Shown here piece after piece: positions 50,801 through 60,692 of a stretch of 64,000 bases of DNA (position 1 is its first letter; each line of letters starts with the position of its first letter). The DNA is from Flavobacterium sp. N3904 (GTDB lineage: Bacteria > Bacteroidota > Bacteroidia > Flavobacteriales > Flavobacteriaceae). The stretch spans positions 4,195,501 through 4,259,500 of the forward strand of contig NZ_CP110009.1 of the NCBI RefSeq assembly GCF_025947305.1. The letters are read 5' to 3'. The notes under the pieces are model-generated. The model worked only from the letters and a program-made list of their open reading frames with translations. It made no database searches and had not been told where the DNA came from. Both the position numbers and the translations under genes were made by a program.

Positions 50801-51988
50801 TTAAGAAATAACTCCAGAACCTATTAACTCATCATCCATATACCATGCAGCAAACTGCCCTTCGGTAATTGCAGATTGTGGTTCTTCAAATGAGATATAC
50901 ATACCACTTTCAAATTGATGCAAAGTCGCTTTTTGTAAAGGTTGTCTGTATCGGATTCGGGCCATAATATTCATCGTTTCGCCATTGGTCAAAGCCAAAT
51001 CTTTCCTAATCCAATGCACTTCAGATTTTTCTATAAACAAAGCGCTTTTAAATAATCCCGGATGCATACTCGACAAACCAGTATAAATAGTATTTGTTTC
51101 AACATCTGTAGCTATAACAAACAAAGGATCTGTAGTTCCTCCTACATTCAGTCCTTTACGTTGTCCAACCGTAAAATAATGTGCTCCTTGATGTTTCCCC
51201 ATTAGCTTTCCCATTTTTGGTGCGTAAGGCAATTTTCTGGAAGCAAAAAGCAATTGTTCCTCTACAGTCAATTCATTCTGCATTTCATATGAATAGATAG
51301 GGTCATTTTTGAAGATTTGAATAATTTCTCCTTCTTTGGGTTGCAATTTTTGTTGCAAAAATTCGGGTAAACGTACTTTTCCAATAAAACAAAGCCCCTG
51401 AGAATCTTTCTTTTCGGCAGTAACCAATTCCATTTGAGCAGCAATTTCGCGTACTTCTGGTTTGGTCAATTCTCCAATTGGAAATAAAGATTTCGCCAAT
51501 TGCTCTTGGGATAATTGACATAAAAAATAAGATTGATCCTTATTCGTATCGACACCGGCAAGAAGTTGGTACACTTTTTCTCCATTCACTTCAATTTCAC
51601 CTTTACGACAATAATGACCTGTAGCCACATAATCGGCACCAAGACTCAAAGCGATTTTCATAAAAACGTCAAATTTTATTTCGCGGTTACAAAGCACATC
51701 AGGATTTGGAGTTCTTCCTTTTTCGTATTCGCTAAACATATAATCAACTATTTTTTCTTGATATTGTTCACTTAAATCGACCGTTTGAAAAGGAATCCCT
51801 AATTTTTCTGCAACCAACAAAGCATCGTTACTGTCTTCCAACCATGGGCATTCATTAGAAATTGTCACCGAATCATCGTGCCAGTTTTTCATAAAAAGAC
51901 CTATTACTTCATATCCTTGCTGTTGCAACAAATAAGCAGCAACACTCGAATCTACCCCACCTGAAAGACCTACAACTACACGCTTCAT
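50801..51988 (-). CDS. mnmA: tRNA-specific 2-thiouridylase MnmA
   Basis: From the ATG at 51988 the protein has 395 residues. An ATG 16 codons upstream (52036) lies next to the -7 promoter box and is rejected. MnmA adds sulfur to U34 of tRNA Lys, Glu and Gln. Marks: the PP-loop GLSGGVDSSVAAYLL, CNREIKFDVF with the first catalytic Cys, QSYFLCQLSQEQL, GLCFIGKVRLPEFL with the second Cys, and AHYFTVGQRKGLNVGG. First gene of a probable mnmA-subtilase-nitronate monooxygenase transcript. Confidence 0.96.
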   Translation of the reverse strand: MKRVVVGLSGGVDSSVAAYLLQQQGYEVIGLFMKNWHDDSVTISNECPWLEDSNDALLVAEKLGIPFQTVDLSEQYQEKIVDYMFSEYEKGRTPNPDVLCNREIKFDVFMKIALSLGADYVATGHYCRKGEIEVNGEKVYQLLAGVDTNKDQSYFLCQLSQEQLAKSLFPIGELTKPEVREIAAQMELVTAEKKDSQGLCFIGKVRLPEFLQQKLQPKEGEIIQIFKNDPIYSYEMQNELTVEEQLLFASRKLPYAPKMGKLMGKHQGAHYFTVGQRKGLNVGGTTDPLFVIATDVETNTIYTGLSSMHPGLFKSALFIEKSEVHWIRKDLALTNGETMNIMARIRYRQPLQKATLHQFESGMYISFEEPQSAITEGQFAAWYMDDELIGSGVIS

Positions 51989-52025
51989 CCTTATTAATTT
52001 GAAAATTTTAAAACTTAATCTTTTG

Positions 52026-52059
52026 CAAAAGTACAAATAATATGACTAGTTATGGGCAA
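52026..52059 (-). promoter_or_regulatory. Promoter of mnmA
   Basis: On the minus strand TACTTTTG (-7, 52026-52033) with a TTG (52057-52059) 23 bp upstream as possible -33 element. It overlaps the upstream in-frame ATG at 52036. Confidence 0.65.
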
Positions 52060-52138
52060 TTGAAATTGATGAAAACAATAACGCGATAATCCAAACTAAT
52101 GCTTTTTTATTTACCTTTAATACATTATAAAAACCAAA

Positions 52139-54022
52139 ATGAAAAAATTAATCCTCCTTTTATTTGTAACTTTCTACAGCATTGCGGCACTTGGGCAAAA
52201 TTATGTGGCGACCATACCTACTTATGAAGTCTATAAATCTTTGAAAGGAAAACCTTTATCCGATAAATTCTCCAACATAGAATCAGTAAAAATAGTATAC
52301 GACATCAAAAATGAGAAATTATATTATTTCAACAGTTCCTTAATTTCACACCACTTTCAATTTGTAACCGAATATTTAGGTTATGATAAAGAATTAGAAC
52401 AATTTAACTCTGCCAATTACAGCAATAAAGAAGCAGGTCGCGAATACTTATTGGGGAATCTAAATCATGTCAAAGGAACAGATAAATGGATTTTTGAATT
52501 GGCAGTTTCCGATCACATGCCGGTTTATTTCATCGAAAAATTTTTTAAACTTATTCAGCAGACTACCTTTATAAATCAATCCTTAAAATTTTACTTGAAT
52601 GATCGAGAAAAAGTGGATTTTTACAATCAAGGTCAATTTAAAATTCCTTGCATTACCTCCGAATATATTTTCAACGAATTACAATATCAGGAAGTGGCAA
52701 ATGGAAATTGTGTCGGTTTCTTAAAGAAATATAAAATCGAAGATTTAAATACTGTCAAACCCAAAGACAATGAAATCGTTATTCTGGACGGAACACCCGA
52801 AATTTTACCCAATGTAAAAGGAATTATTGTAACCGAATTGCAGACGCCTTTAAGTCATTTGGTCATTCTTGGCAAAAACAGAAAAATACCTATAATGGCA
52901 TATACTTTGGCAATAACCGATCCTAAAATAAAATCACTACTCAACAAAAAAGTAGAATTAAAAATTGCTGTCGATACCTTTTTCATAGAAGAAACCAATA
53001 AAAAAATAAAAGATAACTCAAGCTTAAAAAAAAGAATTTTAGTGGCAGACACAACCGTTACCGGAATTGTTGACTTATCAAAAATAAACAAAAAAGGAGT
53101 TGAATTCATAGGTTCAAAAGCTCAAAATTTATCTTATTTGATTGCTATTGCAAAAGACTCAACATTCAAAGTTCCGGAAAATGCCTATGCCATCCCGTTC
53201 TATTATTACAACAGACACATTCATGATAAGTCTGTTATGCCTTTGATTACAGAACTTTTGAATAATCCGCATAAAGATTCTGTTCAATGGGTTAACATTC
53301 AATTGGAAAAAATCAGGAAAGCTATCAAGAAAGAAACGGTTGATCCCAATTTGATTGCATTATTAAATCAAAAATTAGGAACCCAAAAAAAATTCAAAAA
53401 TTTTAGATTCCGTTCTTCTACCAATGCAGAAGATATTGAAGGATTTAATGGTGCCGGTTTATACGAATCTAAAACTGGGATACTCGGAGATTCCATAAAA
53501 TCTTTCGAAAAAGCTATCAAGCAAGTTTGGACCAGTGTGTGGAATGAAAGTTCGTATTGGGAACGAGAAATTTTCGGAATAGATCAAAAAAACATTGCTA
53601 TGGGCGTTTTAGTTCATCGCTCCTTTCCAGATGAATTGGCAAATGGCGTCGTCATTACTAAAAATTTATTTCGAAAAGATTTTAGTGGTATAACGGTCAA
53701 TATTCAAAAAGGAGAAAACTCGGTTGTAAAACCCAACAAAGGAGAAGTCTGCGAACAATTTACGGCTTACGATTTGGATTTATTCGGAACCAAAAACAAC
53801 AATTTGGATGTAGATTACATTTCTAACTCTTCCTTAAATGAAAACAAACCATTATTAACCACAACCGAAATTAATAATCTGTACCATACCAGTAAAAAAA
53901 TTGAAACAAAAATGAATCAATATTGGAATAAATTCAATAAAAAACCAGTCGATCTCGAGTTTAAAATTGTCGGGAAAAAAAGAGAACTTTATGTAAAGCA
54001 GGTTCGGGTTTTCAACGATTAG
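52139..54022 (+). CDS. Exported dikinase-like protein (phosphohistidine domain before PPDK_N-type ATP domain)
   Basis: A 627-residue protein with a Sec signal peptide (MKKLILLLFVTFYSIAALGQ). Residues about 180-260 hold a swivelling phosphohistidine domain: IVILDGTPEILPNVKGIIV, then LQTPLSHLVILGKNRKIPIM with His240. The C-terminal half is a pyruvate-phosphate-dikinase-type nucleotide domain: EFIGSKAQNLSYLIAIAKD, FRFRSSTNAEDIEGFNGAGL, WTSVWNESSYWEREIFGI, and the end PVDLEFKIVGKKRELYVKQ. This domain order is that of glucan water dikinases, not of PPDK or PpsA. Export is odd, as ATP is scarce outside the cytoplasm. Confidence 0.8.
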   Translation: MKKLILLLFVTFYSIAALGQNYVATIPTYEVYKSLKGKPLSDKFSNIESVKIVYDIKNEKLYYFNSSLISHHFQFVTEYLGYDKELEQFNSANYSNKEAGREYLLGNLNHVKGTDKWIFELAVSDHMPVYFIEKFFKLIQQTTFINQSLKFYLNDREKVDFYNQGQFKIPCITSEYIFNELQYQEVANGNCVGFLKKYKIEDLNTVKPKDNEIVILDGTPEILPNVKGIIVTELQTPLSHLVILGKNRKIPIMAYTLAITDPKIKSLLNKKVELKIAVDTFFIEETNKKIKDNSSLKKRILVADTTVTGIVDLSKINKKGVEFIGSKAQNLSYLIAIAKDSTFKVPENAYAIPFYYYNRHIHDKSVMPLITELLNNPHKDSVQWVNIQLEKIRKAIKKETVDPNLIALLNQKLGTQKKFKNFRFRSSTNAEDIEGFNGAGLYESKTGILGDSIKSFEKAIKQVWTSVWNESSYWEREIFGIDQKNIAMGVLVHRSFPDELANGVVITKNLFRKDFSGITVNIQKGENSVVKPNKGEVCEQFTAYDLDLFGTKNNNLDVDYISNSSLNENKPLLTTTEINNLYHTSKKIETKMNQYWNKFNKKPVDLEFKIVGKKRELYVKQVRVFND

Positions 54023-54024
54023 AT

Positions 54025-54582
54025 TCAATAAAAAATCAATATTTCAACCTCGTTTGAAAGCATGTCTATTGAAATTATCTCATAATCGAAAGAATTAAAC
54101 GGAAGGCATTTTTCAATTTTCAGCCTCCTGTTTACATCGTCAAGAATATAGAAATCATCGTATTTTAAAATAAGTTTACAGCTTTTATTGAATTTATCTG
54201 CATTATTAAAAAGCATAAAATAGCTCAAAATATAAAAAGCAATAATTACAATCTGGAAAAAAACCAGCACTTCATATTTTTCAACCGGATACATTATATC
54301 CAAAATTGAAAGGGTAATTATGGCAAAAAGAAAAATAATAGCATTGAGTGAAAAAGTTTGAGCCCGGAATCGTAATATCGAAAAAATAGCGAAAAGTCCA
54401 AACCCAATTCCGATGCCGATTTCAACTTTTGTAAACAAATAACACAAAGAAAAAGTACAAAATCCAACAACAATAATAAGAGGATTTATCGTTTCTTTAT
54501 TCTTTCTATTGGAAAAAAAATACAATAAAAGAACCGAAAAAGTAAGAAGAAGAAAACGTGCTATTAGTTCGGATAGATTCAT
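54025..54582 (-). CDS. DUF4956 domain-containing membrane protein
   Basis: A 185-residue protein with four or five hydrophobic segments: LIARFLLLTFSVLLLYFF, LIIVVGFCTFSLCYLFT, GIGIGFGLFAIFSILRFR, AIIFLFAIITLSILDIMY and YEVLVFFQIVIIAFYILSYF. The IGFGLFAIFSILRFRAQ stretch is the hallmark of DUF4956, a family often near VTC or CotH genes. Its cytoplasmic tail is about 60 residues with charged beta strands. No partner gene is present. Convergent with the exported dikinase-like gene, with 2 bp between them. Confidence 0.8.
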   Translation of the reverse strand: MNLSELIARFLLLTFSVLLLYFFSNRKNKETINPLIIVVGFCTFSLCYLFTKVEIGIGIGFGLFAIFSILRFRAQTFSLNAIIFLFAIITLSILDIMYPVEKYEVLVFFQIVIIAFYILSYFMLFNNADKFNKSCKLILKYDDFYILDDVNRRLKIEKCLPFNSFDYEIISIDMLSNEVEILIFY

Positions 54583-54615
54583 AAAATTTGAATAGTTTTC
54601 AATAATTGTTACAGT

Positions 54616-55332
54616 TTAATCTATTTTTACTCTGTCACTTTTAAGTAACGGTTTTTTGGGTTTATCCATATTCTCTTCACTTGTCAATTTTCCATTTATA
54701 AAAAATTGCCACTTCCCAACTTTTTGTCCATTTTTGAAAAGCCCTTTTGCAATGACCAAATCATTCGGATCTTTATAAATAGCCTGACCATCATACTCCC
54801 CATTTTTAAAAAATGTGCTTTCTAAAACAATTCCTTTTTCAGAATATTTTTTGTAAGCTCCTTCTTTTATACCATTTTTATAAATAGTTTCATCAACGAT
54901 TTTCCCACTGGGATAATAAACAGTTCGAGTTCCTTCGAGTTTTCCGTTTTTATAATTTTCTAATGTCATAATCGCTTTTGAAGCTTTGTGATAGTATTTC
55001 CATTGTCCTTCACGCAACTTATTGACTTCTTTGCCTTCGCTGACTACATTCTTCTTTTGATCATAAAAAATAGTATAACACGAATTATCTTTTGAGCTGA
55101 ACGTTCTCGTTGCGATTATTGATTTTGCTTGTGTATCATCAAAAAAGTTAAAAACTCCAACTTCTTTTCCATGTTCAAAAGTACCTTCATACCGCGGTCT
55201 GCCAGATTCTTCATAGACTCCAGACCAAACACCATGCTTTCTACCTTTATCATCAACAGGGTTAGTGTCTGATTGACAAAAAACAGTTTGACAACATAAA
55301 AAAAAGATTAAAACCCTAAAAATATAAAACAT
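54616..55332 (-). CDS. MORN/YwqK-type repeat protein, secreted
   Basis: A 238-residue protein with an N-terminal signal (MFYIFRVLIFFLCCQTVFC) and a run of MORN-like units with the pattern G-x-W/Y-x-x-Y-x-x-x-G: GKRKHGVWSGVYEES-like first unit, REGQWKYYHKASKAIMTLEN, NGKLEGTRTVYYPSGKIVDE, NGIKEGAYKKYSEKGIVLES, NGEYDGQAIYKDPNDLVIAK and NGQKVGKWQFFINGKLTSEE. The family is often labelled YwqK antitoxin, but no toxin gene is adjacent. It probably forms a beta-solenoid at the cell envelope. It lies 33 bp upstream of the DUF4956 gene in one transcript. Confidence 0.8.
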   Translation of the reverse strand: MFYIFRVLIFFLCCQTVFCQSDTNPVDDKGRKHGVWSGVYEESGRPRYEGTFEHGKEVGVFNFFDDTQAKSIIATRTFSSKDNSCYTIFYDQKKNVVSEGKEVNKLREGQWKYYHKASKAIMTLENYKNGKLEGTRTVYYPSGKIVDETIYKNGIKEGAYKKYSEKGIVLESTFFKNGEYDGQAIYKDPNDLVIAKGLFKNGQKVGKWQFFINGKLTSEENMDKPKKPLLKSDRVKID

Positions 55333-55776
55333 ACAATTCCAATTAAATTATCATAAGCCAATAGTATAACCTTAAAAAGTAGTTATTATTATAAGGCAAC
55401 ATTATTTTATAAAAGTACATAAAACTTAATTATTCAAAATGATAAAAACTATATAATTGATTGTATCATATTCTAAAATACTTAAAAAAAACTTCATAAA
55501 TTTAAAAAATTAAACATTATATTTTGTTTAACTTATTAAAATATATTTTAATCAAAAAAAATAATTTTACCTAAAAAAAATGCAAATAAATATTGTACGA
55601 TTAATCGAAAAACATAGAATAAATTCAATATTAAAGCATTAAACAAATTTAAAAAAAATTATAAATTTTATTTATTTGTTTAAATTTTTTAATTATATAT
55701 TAAACAAAATAAAAATTTATCATTAGCTTTGTTAAGGATCAAACCATTAATATTCAACACTTAACAATTTATAATT
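55333..55776. other. Very AT-rich intergenic region
   Basis: Roughly 440 bp, nearly all A and T, between divergent genes. No gene, RNA or repeat was seen. It holds the promoter of the fasciclin gene and must hold that of the MORN gene. Confidence 0.5.
55724..55731 (+). promoter_or_regulatory. -7 promoter box of the fasciclin gene
   Basis: TAGCTTTG matches TAnnTTTG, 45 bp before the ATG at 55777. Confidence 0.6.
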
Positions 55777-56745
55777 ATGAAAAATCTATTAAAAATCAAA
55801 AAAGTATTGACTTTATCGCTATTAATAATAATTGGCACTTCATGCAATAATGATGACGACACACCAGTAACTCCAGTAGTGGACAATACAATTACTGGTA
55901 TTGCTTCAAGTAATCCTGATTTCAGTATTCTAGTCGAAGCATTGACAAAAGCAGATTTGGCAACAACGCTAAAAGGAGCAGGTCCTTATACAGTATTTGC
56001 ACCAACAAATGCCGCTTTTACAGCATTTTTAAAAACAACACCTTATGCCACAATTAAGGATGTACCAACAACCGCTCTAACTCAAATTTTATTGAATCAT
56101 GTTGTAAGCGGAAGTGTAAAATCAACCGATTTAACAACTGGATACATTAAAACACTGGCAAAAGGAACTGCATCATCTACAAACACTTTAAGTATGTTTG
56201 TCAATACTGCGTCTGGGGTAAAATTAAACGGAATTTCGACCGTTACTAAAGCCGATATTATGGCTTCAAACGGTGTAATACATATTGTAGACGCAGTGAT
56301 AGGACTGCCAACGATTGTAGATCATGCCGCAGCAAATCCTAACTTCACCACTTTGGTAGCCGCCTTAACATACAATCCTGCTTCTGGATTTGCTGGAATA
56401 TTATCTGGAACAGCAAGCTCTCCTTTTACAGTTTTCGCTCCAACAAATGATGCATTTGGAGCTTTCTTAACAGAAACAGGCTATTCTGGATTGTCAGCAA
56501 TTCCAGCCAATGTTTTAGAAAAAACATTAAAATACCATGTTGTTGCCGGCGCCAATGTACAATCAAGTCAATTGACAAATGATCAAGTTGTAACCACTTT
56601 TTCCGGGCAAAATGTTACCGTAAAATTTACACCTACTCGATTACTGGATGTAAGCGGAAGAAATTGCAATATCATTGCAGTAGACGTTCAATGCTCTAAT
56701 GGAATCATACACGTACTAGATAAAGTACTACTCCCTACTTTTTAA
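55777..56745 (+). CDS. Lipoprotein with two fasciclin (FAS1) domains
   Basis: A 322-residue lipoprotein. The signal ends in IIIGTSC followed by NNDDDTPVTP, a typical acidic linker of surface lipoproteins. Two FAS1 domains follow: residues about 45-180 (FSILVEALTKADLATTLKG, GPYTVFAPTNAAFTAFL, NGVIHIVDAVIGLP) and about 185-322 (FTTLVAALTYNPASGFAGIL, PFTVFAPTNDAFGAFL, NGIIHVLDKVLLPTF). FAS1 domains serve cell adhesion and matrix binding. The protein is likely surface exposed. Own promoter and terminator; convergent with yidC. Confidence 0.92.
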   Translation: MKNLLKIKKVLTLSLLIIIGTSCNNDDDTPVTPVVDNTITGIASSNPDFSILVEALTKADLATTLKGAGPYTVFAPTNAAFTAFLKTTPYATIKDVPTTALTQILLNHVVSGSVKSTDLTTGYIKTLAKGTASSTNTLSMFVNTASGVKLNGISTVTKADIMASNGVIHIVDAVIGLPTIVDHAAANPNFTTLVAALTYNPASGFAGILSGTASSPFTVFAPTNDAFGAFLTETGYSGLSAIPANVLEKTLKYHVVAGANVQSSQLTNDQVVTTFSGQNVTVKFTPTRLLDVSGRNCNIIAVDVQCSNGIIHVLDKVLLPTF

Positions 56746-56788
56746 TGAATATAATTAATTGGTTGTTAATGTAATTTGTTAAAAACGA

Positions 56789-56816
56789 AAAAGCTCCTGT
56801 TTTACCAGGAGCTTTT
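56789..56816 (+). terminator. Terminator between the fasciclin gene and yidC
   Basis: AAAAGCTCCTG (56789-56799) pairs perfectly with CAGGAGCTTTT (56806-56816). It can work in both directions. Confidence 0.88.
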
Positions 56817-56832
56817 CAATTTATATTTAATT

Positions 56833-58737
56833 TTATTTCTTTTTGTCTTTTGCTTTTTGAGCTTCGGCTTGTTCCATCGCTTGTTGCAATTTTTGTTGAA
56901 ATTTACCTGGTTTTTTAGGTTCTTTCAACTTATTCTCTTGTATTTGAGCATGAATCTTATCTGGGTCTACAATGTGATTTTTGATCACAAACATAATACC
57001 AATAGTGATTAAATTCGACATAAAGTTATACAAACTCAATCCTGCACCATAGCTATTGAAGAAAATCAACATCATAAGTGGCGAAATATAAATCATGTAT
57101 TTCATCATCTTAGCCATATCCGGCATTCCTTCTTGTTGCGGAGCTGCCATTTGCTGGTCACCAGATGTCATTTTCATATAAAAGAAAATTGCAATTGCTG
57201 CCATCAAAGGAAATAACCCAATATGATCTCCGTATAATGGAATGTGGAACGGTAATTTGTAAATAGAGTCAAATGAAGACAAATCATCTGCCCAAAGGAA
57301 ACTTTTCTGCCTCAACTCAAAAGCGGATGGGAAAAATTGAAATGATGCATACATAAATGGAATCTGAATCAAAGCCGGAATGCAACCCGCCATTGGATTT
57401 ACACCCGCTTTATTGTACAATTTCATCGTTTCCTGCTGTTTTTTCATTGGGTCTTTTTTGAATTTCTCACCCAATTCTGTAATCTCTGGTCGCAATACTT
57501 TCATTTTGGCCTGAGACAAGAATGACTTATAAGTAACTGGAGACATTGCAATTTTTATGATTATTGTAAAAACAATAATGGCAATACCATAAGAAATATA
57601 ACTACTTAAAAATCCAAACAAAGGAATAAATATAAACATATTAATCCAACCAAATATACCCCATCCTAATGGAATAATTTTCTCAATATGCTTGTCATAC
57701 GATTTCAATAATTTGTAATCTGCCGGTCCAAAATACCAATTCATTTTATAATCTACTTCTCCATTTGAAAATGCCAATGGCACATTTGCATTAAATTGCT
57801 TAACAAAAGTTGTATCTTTTTTTTCATCCAAAACCAAATTATTCGATTTCAAACTTGATTTCTCAAAAGGAGTATTAGTCAATAATATTGAAGTAAAAAA
57901 GTGCTGCTTAAAAGCTACGAATGCTACTTTTTCGGGGGTATCTTCTTTAACTTCTTTTCCGTTCCCAGAAACACTGCTGAATTTTTCATTCTCATACTCA
58001 TAATTCAAAAGTGTAAAACGATTTTCGTATGAAATACTTTTCTCTGTTCTGAACGTTTTTAAATTCCATTGCAGATCCAGTGGTTTAGCTGTATTCAAAA
58101 TTTTGTTCAAACCTTGAGAACGAATATCAAAACCAACCATATAATCGTTTGGTTTCAAAATGTATTTGTATTCTAAATATTCATTGGCTCCAGCTTTCAA
58201 TTTCATCGAAAGAACTTGATCAGCACCCACTTTAGTTAATGTAGGTTCAAAATACAAATCTTTTGTATTCAAAACTCTATTATCACTTGTTTGCAATTGA
58301 ATATTCAAATCGGAATTGTTGTTCTTGATCAAAGAAACCAATTGCCCTGAATTTTTCTTGAATTTTTCAAAATTCTTTAAAGTAGCTTCTACAATGTAAC
58401 CTCCTTTGTTGGCAATTTTCAATACTACAAAATCATTTTCGATTGTTGTAACATCATTTTTTGCTGAGGGTAAAGTTGCAGAATAAGCAAAACCTCCTAA
58501 TGTTTTTTGCAACGCGGCCAATTGAGTAGAATCACCTGCTACTATTGCCGTTGGGGCAACAACTGTATTTACAACTGCTGCTTTCGCTTGCGCTTCTTTG
58601 GCAACCAATTCTTTTTTAGCCTTTTCTGCAGCAAGAGTTGCCTCCGAAGGTTTGTTTTGGTACATCATCCAAAGAAAAATACCAATAATTAACACAATAC
58701 CTATAACCGAGTTAAGGTCTAATTTTTTTTCTTCCAT
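56833..58737 (-). CDS. yidC: Membrane protein insertase YidC
   Basis: A 634-residue YidC of the gram-negative type. It inserts inner-membrane proteins alone or with SecYEG. It has an N-terminal membrane anchor (VIGIVLIIGIFLWMMYQNKP), a large periplasmic beta domain (residues about 85-350), and the C-terminal Oxa1 core with five helices: SYGIAIIVFTIIIKIAMSPV, the conserved TYKSFLSQAKMKVLRPEI, AGVNPMAGCIPALIQIPFMY and LSLYNFMSNLITIGIMFVI. The tail is Lys/Gln-rich. It lies 124 bp behind pyrG in the same direction, as in other flavobacteria. Confidence 0.96.
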   Translation of the reverse strand: MEEKKLDLNSVIGIVLIIGIFLWMMYQNKPSEATLAAEKAKKELVAKEAQAKAAVVNTVVAPTAIVAGDSTQLAALQKTLGGFAYSATLPSAKNDVTTIENDFVVLKIANKGGYIVEATLKNFEKFKKNSGQLVSLIKNNNSDLNIQLQTSDNRVLNTKDLYFEPTLTKVGADQVLSMKLKAGANEYLEYKYILKPNDYMVGFDIRSQGLNKILNTAKPLDLQWNLKTFRTEKSISYENRFTLLNYEYENEKFSSVSGNGKEVKEDTPEKVAFVAFKQHFFTSILLTNTPFEKSSLKSNNLVLDEKKDTTFVKQFNANVPLAFSNGEVDYKMNWYFGPADYKLLKSYDKHIEKIIPLGWGIFGWINMFIFIPLFGFLSSYISYGIAIIVFTIIIKIAMSPVTYKSFLSQAKMKVLRPEITELGEKFKKDPMKKQQETMKLYNKAGVNPMAGCIPALIQIPFMYASFQFFPSAFELRQKSFLWADDLSSFDSIYKLPFHIPLYGDHIGLFPLMAAIAIFFYMKMTSGDQQMAAPQQEGMPDMAKMMKYMIYISPLMMLIFFNSYGAGLSLYNFMSNLITIGIMFVIKNHIVDPDKIHAQIQENKLKEPKKPGKFQQKLQQAMEQAEAQKAKDKKK

Positions 58738-58861
58738 TTTATTTATTGTTATTTCGTCTTTTTAATTTAGACAAACTAGAAACCGATGGTGTTAGTTATC
58801 AAAACATATTTAATGTTACATTTTAACAGCAATCAATTCTAGAAAATTCAAATTATAAATT

Positions 58862-60475
58862 TTATTTCTTTTTAGCTTTAACGGCAGCAGCAACAAAACT
58901 CACAAAAATTGGATGCGGGTTTGCTACTGTACTCTTATATTCCGGGTGGTATTGAACACCGATAAAGAAAGGATGATCTGTTAATTCAACAATCTCTACA
59001 AGACCTGTGTCAGGATTTACACCAGAAGAAATCAATCCCGCTTTTTGCAATTGATCAACATATTTACTGTTGTATTCGTAACGGTGACGGTGACGTTCTG
59101 AAATAGATGTTTTTCCGTAAATTTTATAAGCTAATGAATCTGGAGTGATATCACATTTCCAAGCTCCAAGACGCATGGTTCCTCCTTTATCTGTCACAGT
59201 TTTTTGATCTTCCATCAAATTAACAACTGGATTCGTAGTTTTATCATTCATTTCGGTTGAATTTGCATCAGCCAATCCTAATATATTTCTTGAATATTCG
59301 ATAATCGCCATTTGCATTCCCAAACAAATTCCGAAAAACGGAACTTTATTTTCACGTGCATAACGAATCGCTTCAATTTTTCCTTCTATTCCTCTTTCTC
59401 CAAAACCTGGAGCCACTAGAATAGCATCCAAACCGGATAATTTTTCTTTAATATTCTCTGTGTCGATGAACTCAGAATGTATCGAAATCACATTTACTTT
59501 GGTTTCATTCGCAGCACCTGCATGAATAAAAGCTTCCAAAATCGATTTGTAACAATCCTGCATTTCTACATATTTCCCAATCAAACCGATGTTTACGGTA
59601 TGTTTTGGAAATTTTAATCTGCGTAAAAACGTGTTCCAGTTTTTCAAATCGGGAGCTGCCTTTTTGGGTAAATCCAATTTTTTCAAAGCCACTACATCCA
59701 ATCCTTCTTCCAACATTAAATTAGGCACTTCATAAATAGTGGAAGCATCGATAGATTGAATAACCGCTTCTCTTTTTACATTACAAAACAGGGCCAATTT
59801 ATTACGAATTTCATCTGAAATTTCATGTTCTGTTCTACAAACTAGGATATCTGCTTTTATTCCGCTTTCCATCAAAGTTTTTACGGAGTGTTGTGTTGGT
59901 TTGGTTTTTAATTCGCCAGCAGCAGCCAAATAAGGCACCAAAGTTAAATGAATAACAATTGCATTGTGCTCGCCTAAATCCCAAACCAATTGTCGAACTG
60001 ACTCAATATACGGTAACGATTCTATATCCCCAACAGTACCACCGATTTCGGTAATAACAATATCATAATCGCCTGATTTACCAAGCAATTGCATTCTTTC
60101 CTTAATTTCATTTGTGATATGAGGAACAACCTGAACTGTTTTTCCTAGGAATTCTCCTCTACGTTCTTTTTCTATTACCGAAAGATATATTCTGCCTGTA
60201 GTTACATTGTTGGCTTGAGAAGTTGGCACATTCAAGAAACGTTCGTAATGCCCTAAATCCAAATCTGTTTCTGCACCATCGTCGGTTACATAACATTCCC
60301 CGTGCTCATAAGGGTTTAAAGTTCCTGGATCGACATTGATATAAGGATCAAATTTTTGAATAGTCGTTCTGTATCCTCTTGCTTGTAACAATTTTGCCAA
60401 AGATGCCGCTATAATTCCTTTTCCTAGAGAAGAAGTCACACCGCCAGTAACAAAAATATATTTCGTTTGATTCAT
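58862..60475 (-). CDS. pyrG: CTP synthase
   Basis: The ATG at 60475 gives 537 residues beginning MNQTKYIFVTGGVTSSLGKG; an ATG 14 codons upstream (60517) overlaps the -7 box and is rejected. It aminates UTP to CTP using glutamine. The synthetase domain shows the P-loop-like VTSSLGKGI, DPYINVDPGTLNPYEHGECY, and TEIGGTVGDIESLPY. The C-terminal class I glutaminase shows PFFGICLGMQMAIIEYSRN (Cys nucleophile) and the closing VQYHPEYKS (His, Glu). Length is normal. Confidence 0.97.
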   Translation of the reverse strand: MNQTKYIFVTGGVTSSLGKGIIAASLAKLLQARGYRTTIQKFDPYINVDPGTLNPYEHGECYVTDDGAETDLDLGHYERFLNVPTSQANNVTTGRIYLSVIEKERRGEFLGKTVQVVPHITNEIKERMQLLGKSGDYDIVITEIGGTVGDIESLPYIESVRQLVWDLGEHNAIVIHLTLVPYLAAAGELKTKPTQHSVKTLMESGIKADILVCRTEHEISDEIRNKLALFCNVKREAVIQSIDASTIYEVPNLMLEEGLDVVALKKLDLPKKAAPDLKNWNTFLRRLKFPKHTVNIGLIGKYVEMQDCYKSILEAFIHAGAANETKVNVISIHSEFIDTENIKEKLSGLDAILVAPGFGERGIEGKIEAIRYARENKVPFFGICLGMQMAIIEYSRNILGLADANSTEMNDKTTNPVVNLMEDQKTVTDKGGTMRLGAWKCDITPDSLAYKIYGKTSISERHRHRYEYNSKYVDQLQKAGLISSGVNPDTGLVEIVELTDHPFFIGVQYHPEYKSTVANPHPIFVSFVAAAVKAKKK

Positions 60476-60514
60476 TCTGTTGTTGTTTGTATTGTAGTTG
60501 TGTAAAAAACGTGG

Positions 60515-60522
60515 CAAAAGTA
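60515..60522 (-). promoter_or_regulatory. -7 promoter box of pyrG
   Basis: On the minus strand TACTTTTG matches TAnnTTTG, 39 bp before the chosen ATG; it settles the start choice. Confidence 0.65.
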
Positions 60523-60692
60523 CAAATTTAATTGGATAATATAGAATATTAGACTTCTTAGATTTATAGATTTTTAGACTTCTTACTTTTTAATTAACTC
60601 TTTTAACAACTCTTTGTAAAAAATGAAAATTTTATAGAATTTTAAACAAAAAAAATGTAACTAATACTCTAAAAATCCAATAATCTAAAAAT

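Noticed and set aside
54616..55332. YwqK antitoxin as part of a toxin-antitoxin pair
   Set aside because: Only MORN-like repeats with a signal peptide are seen, and no toxin gene is adjacent; the label is a family name only.
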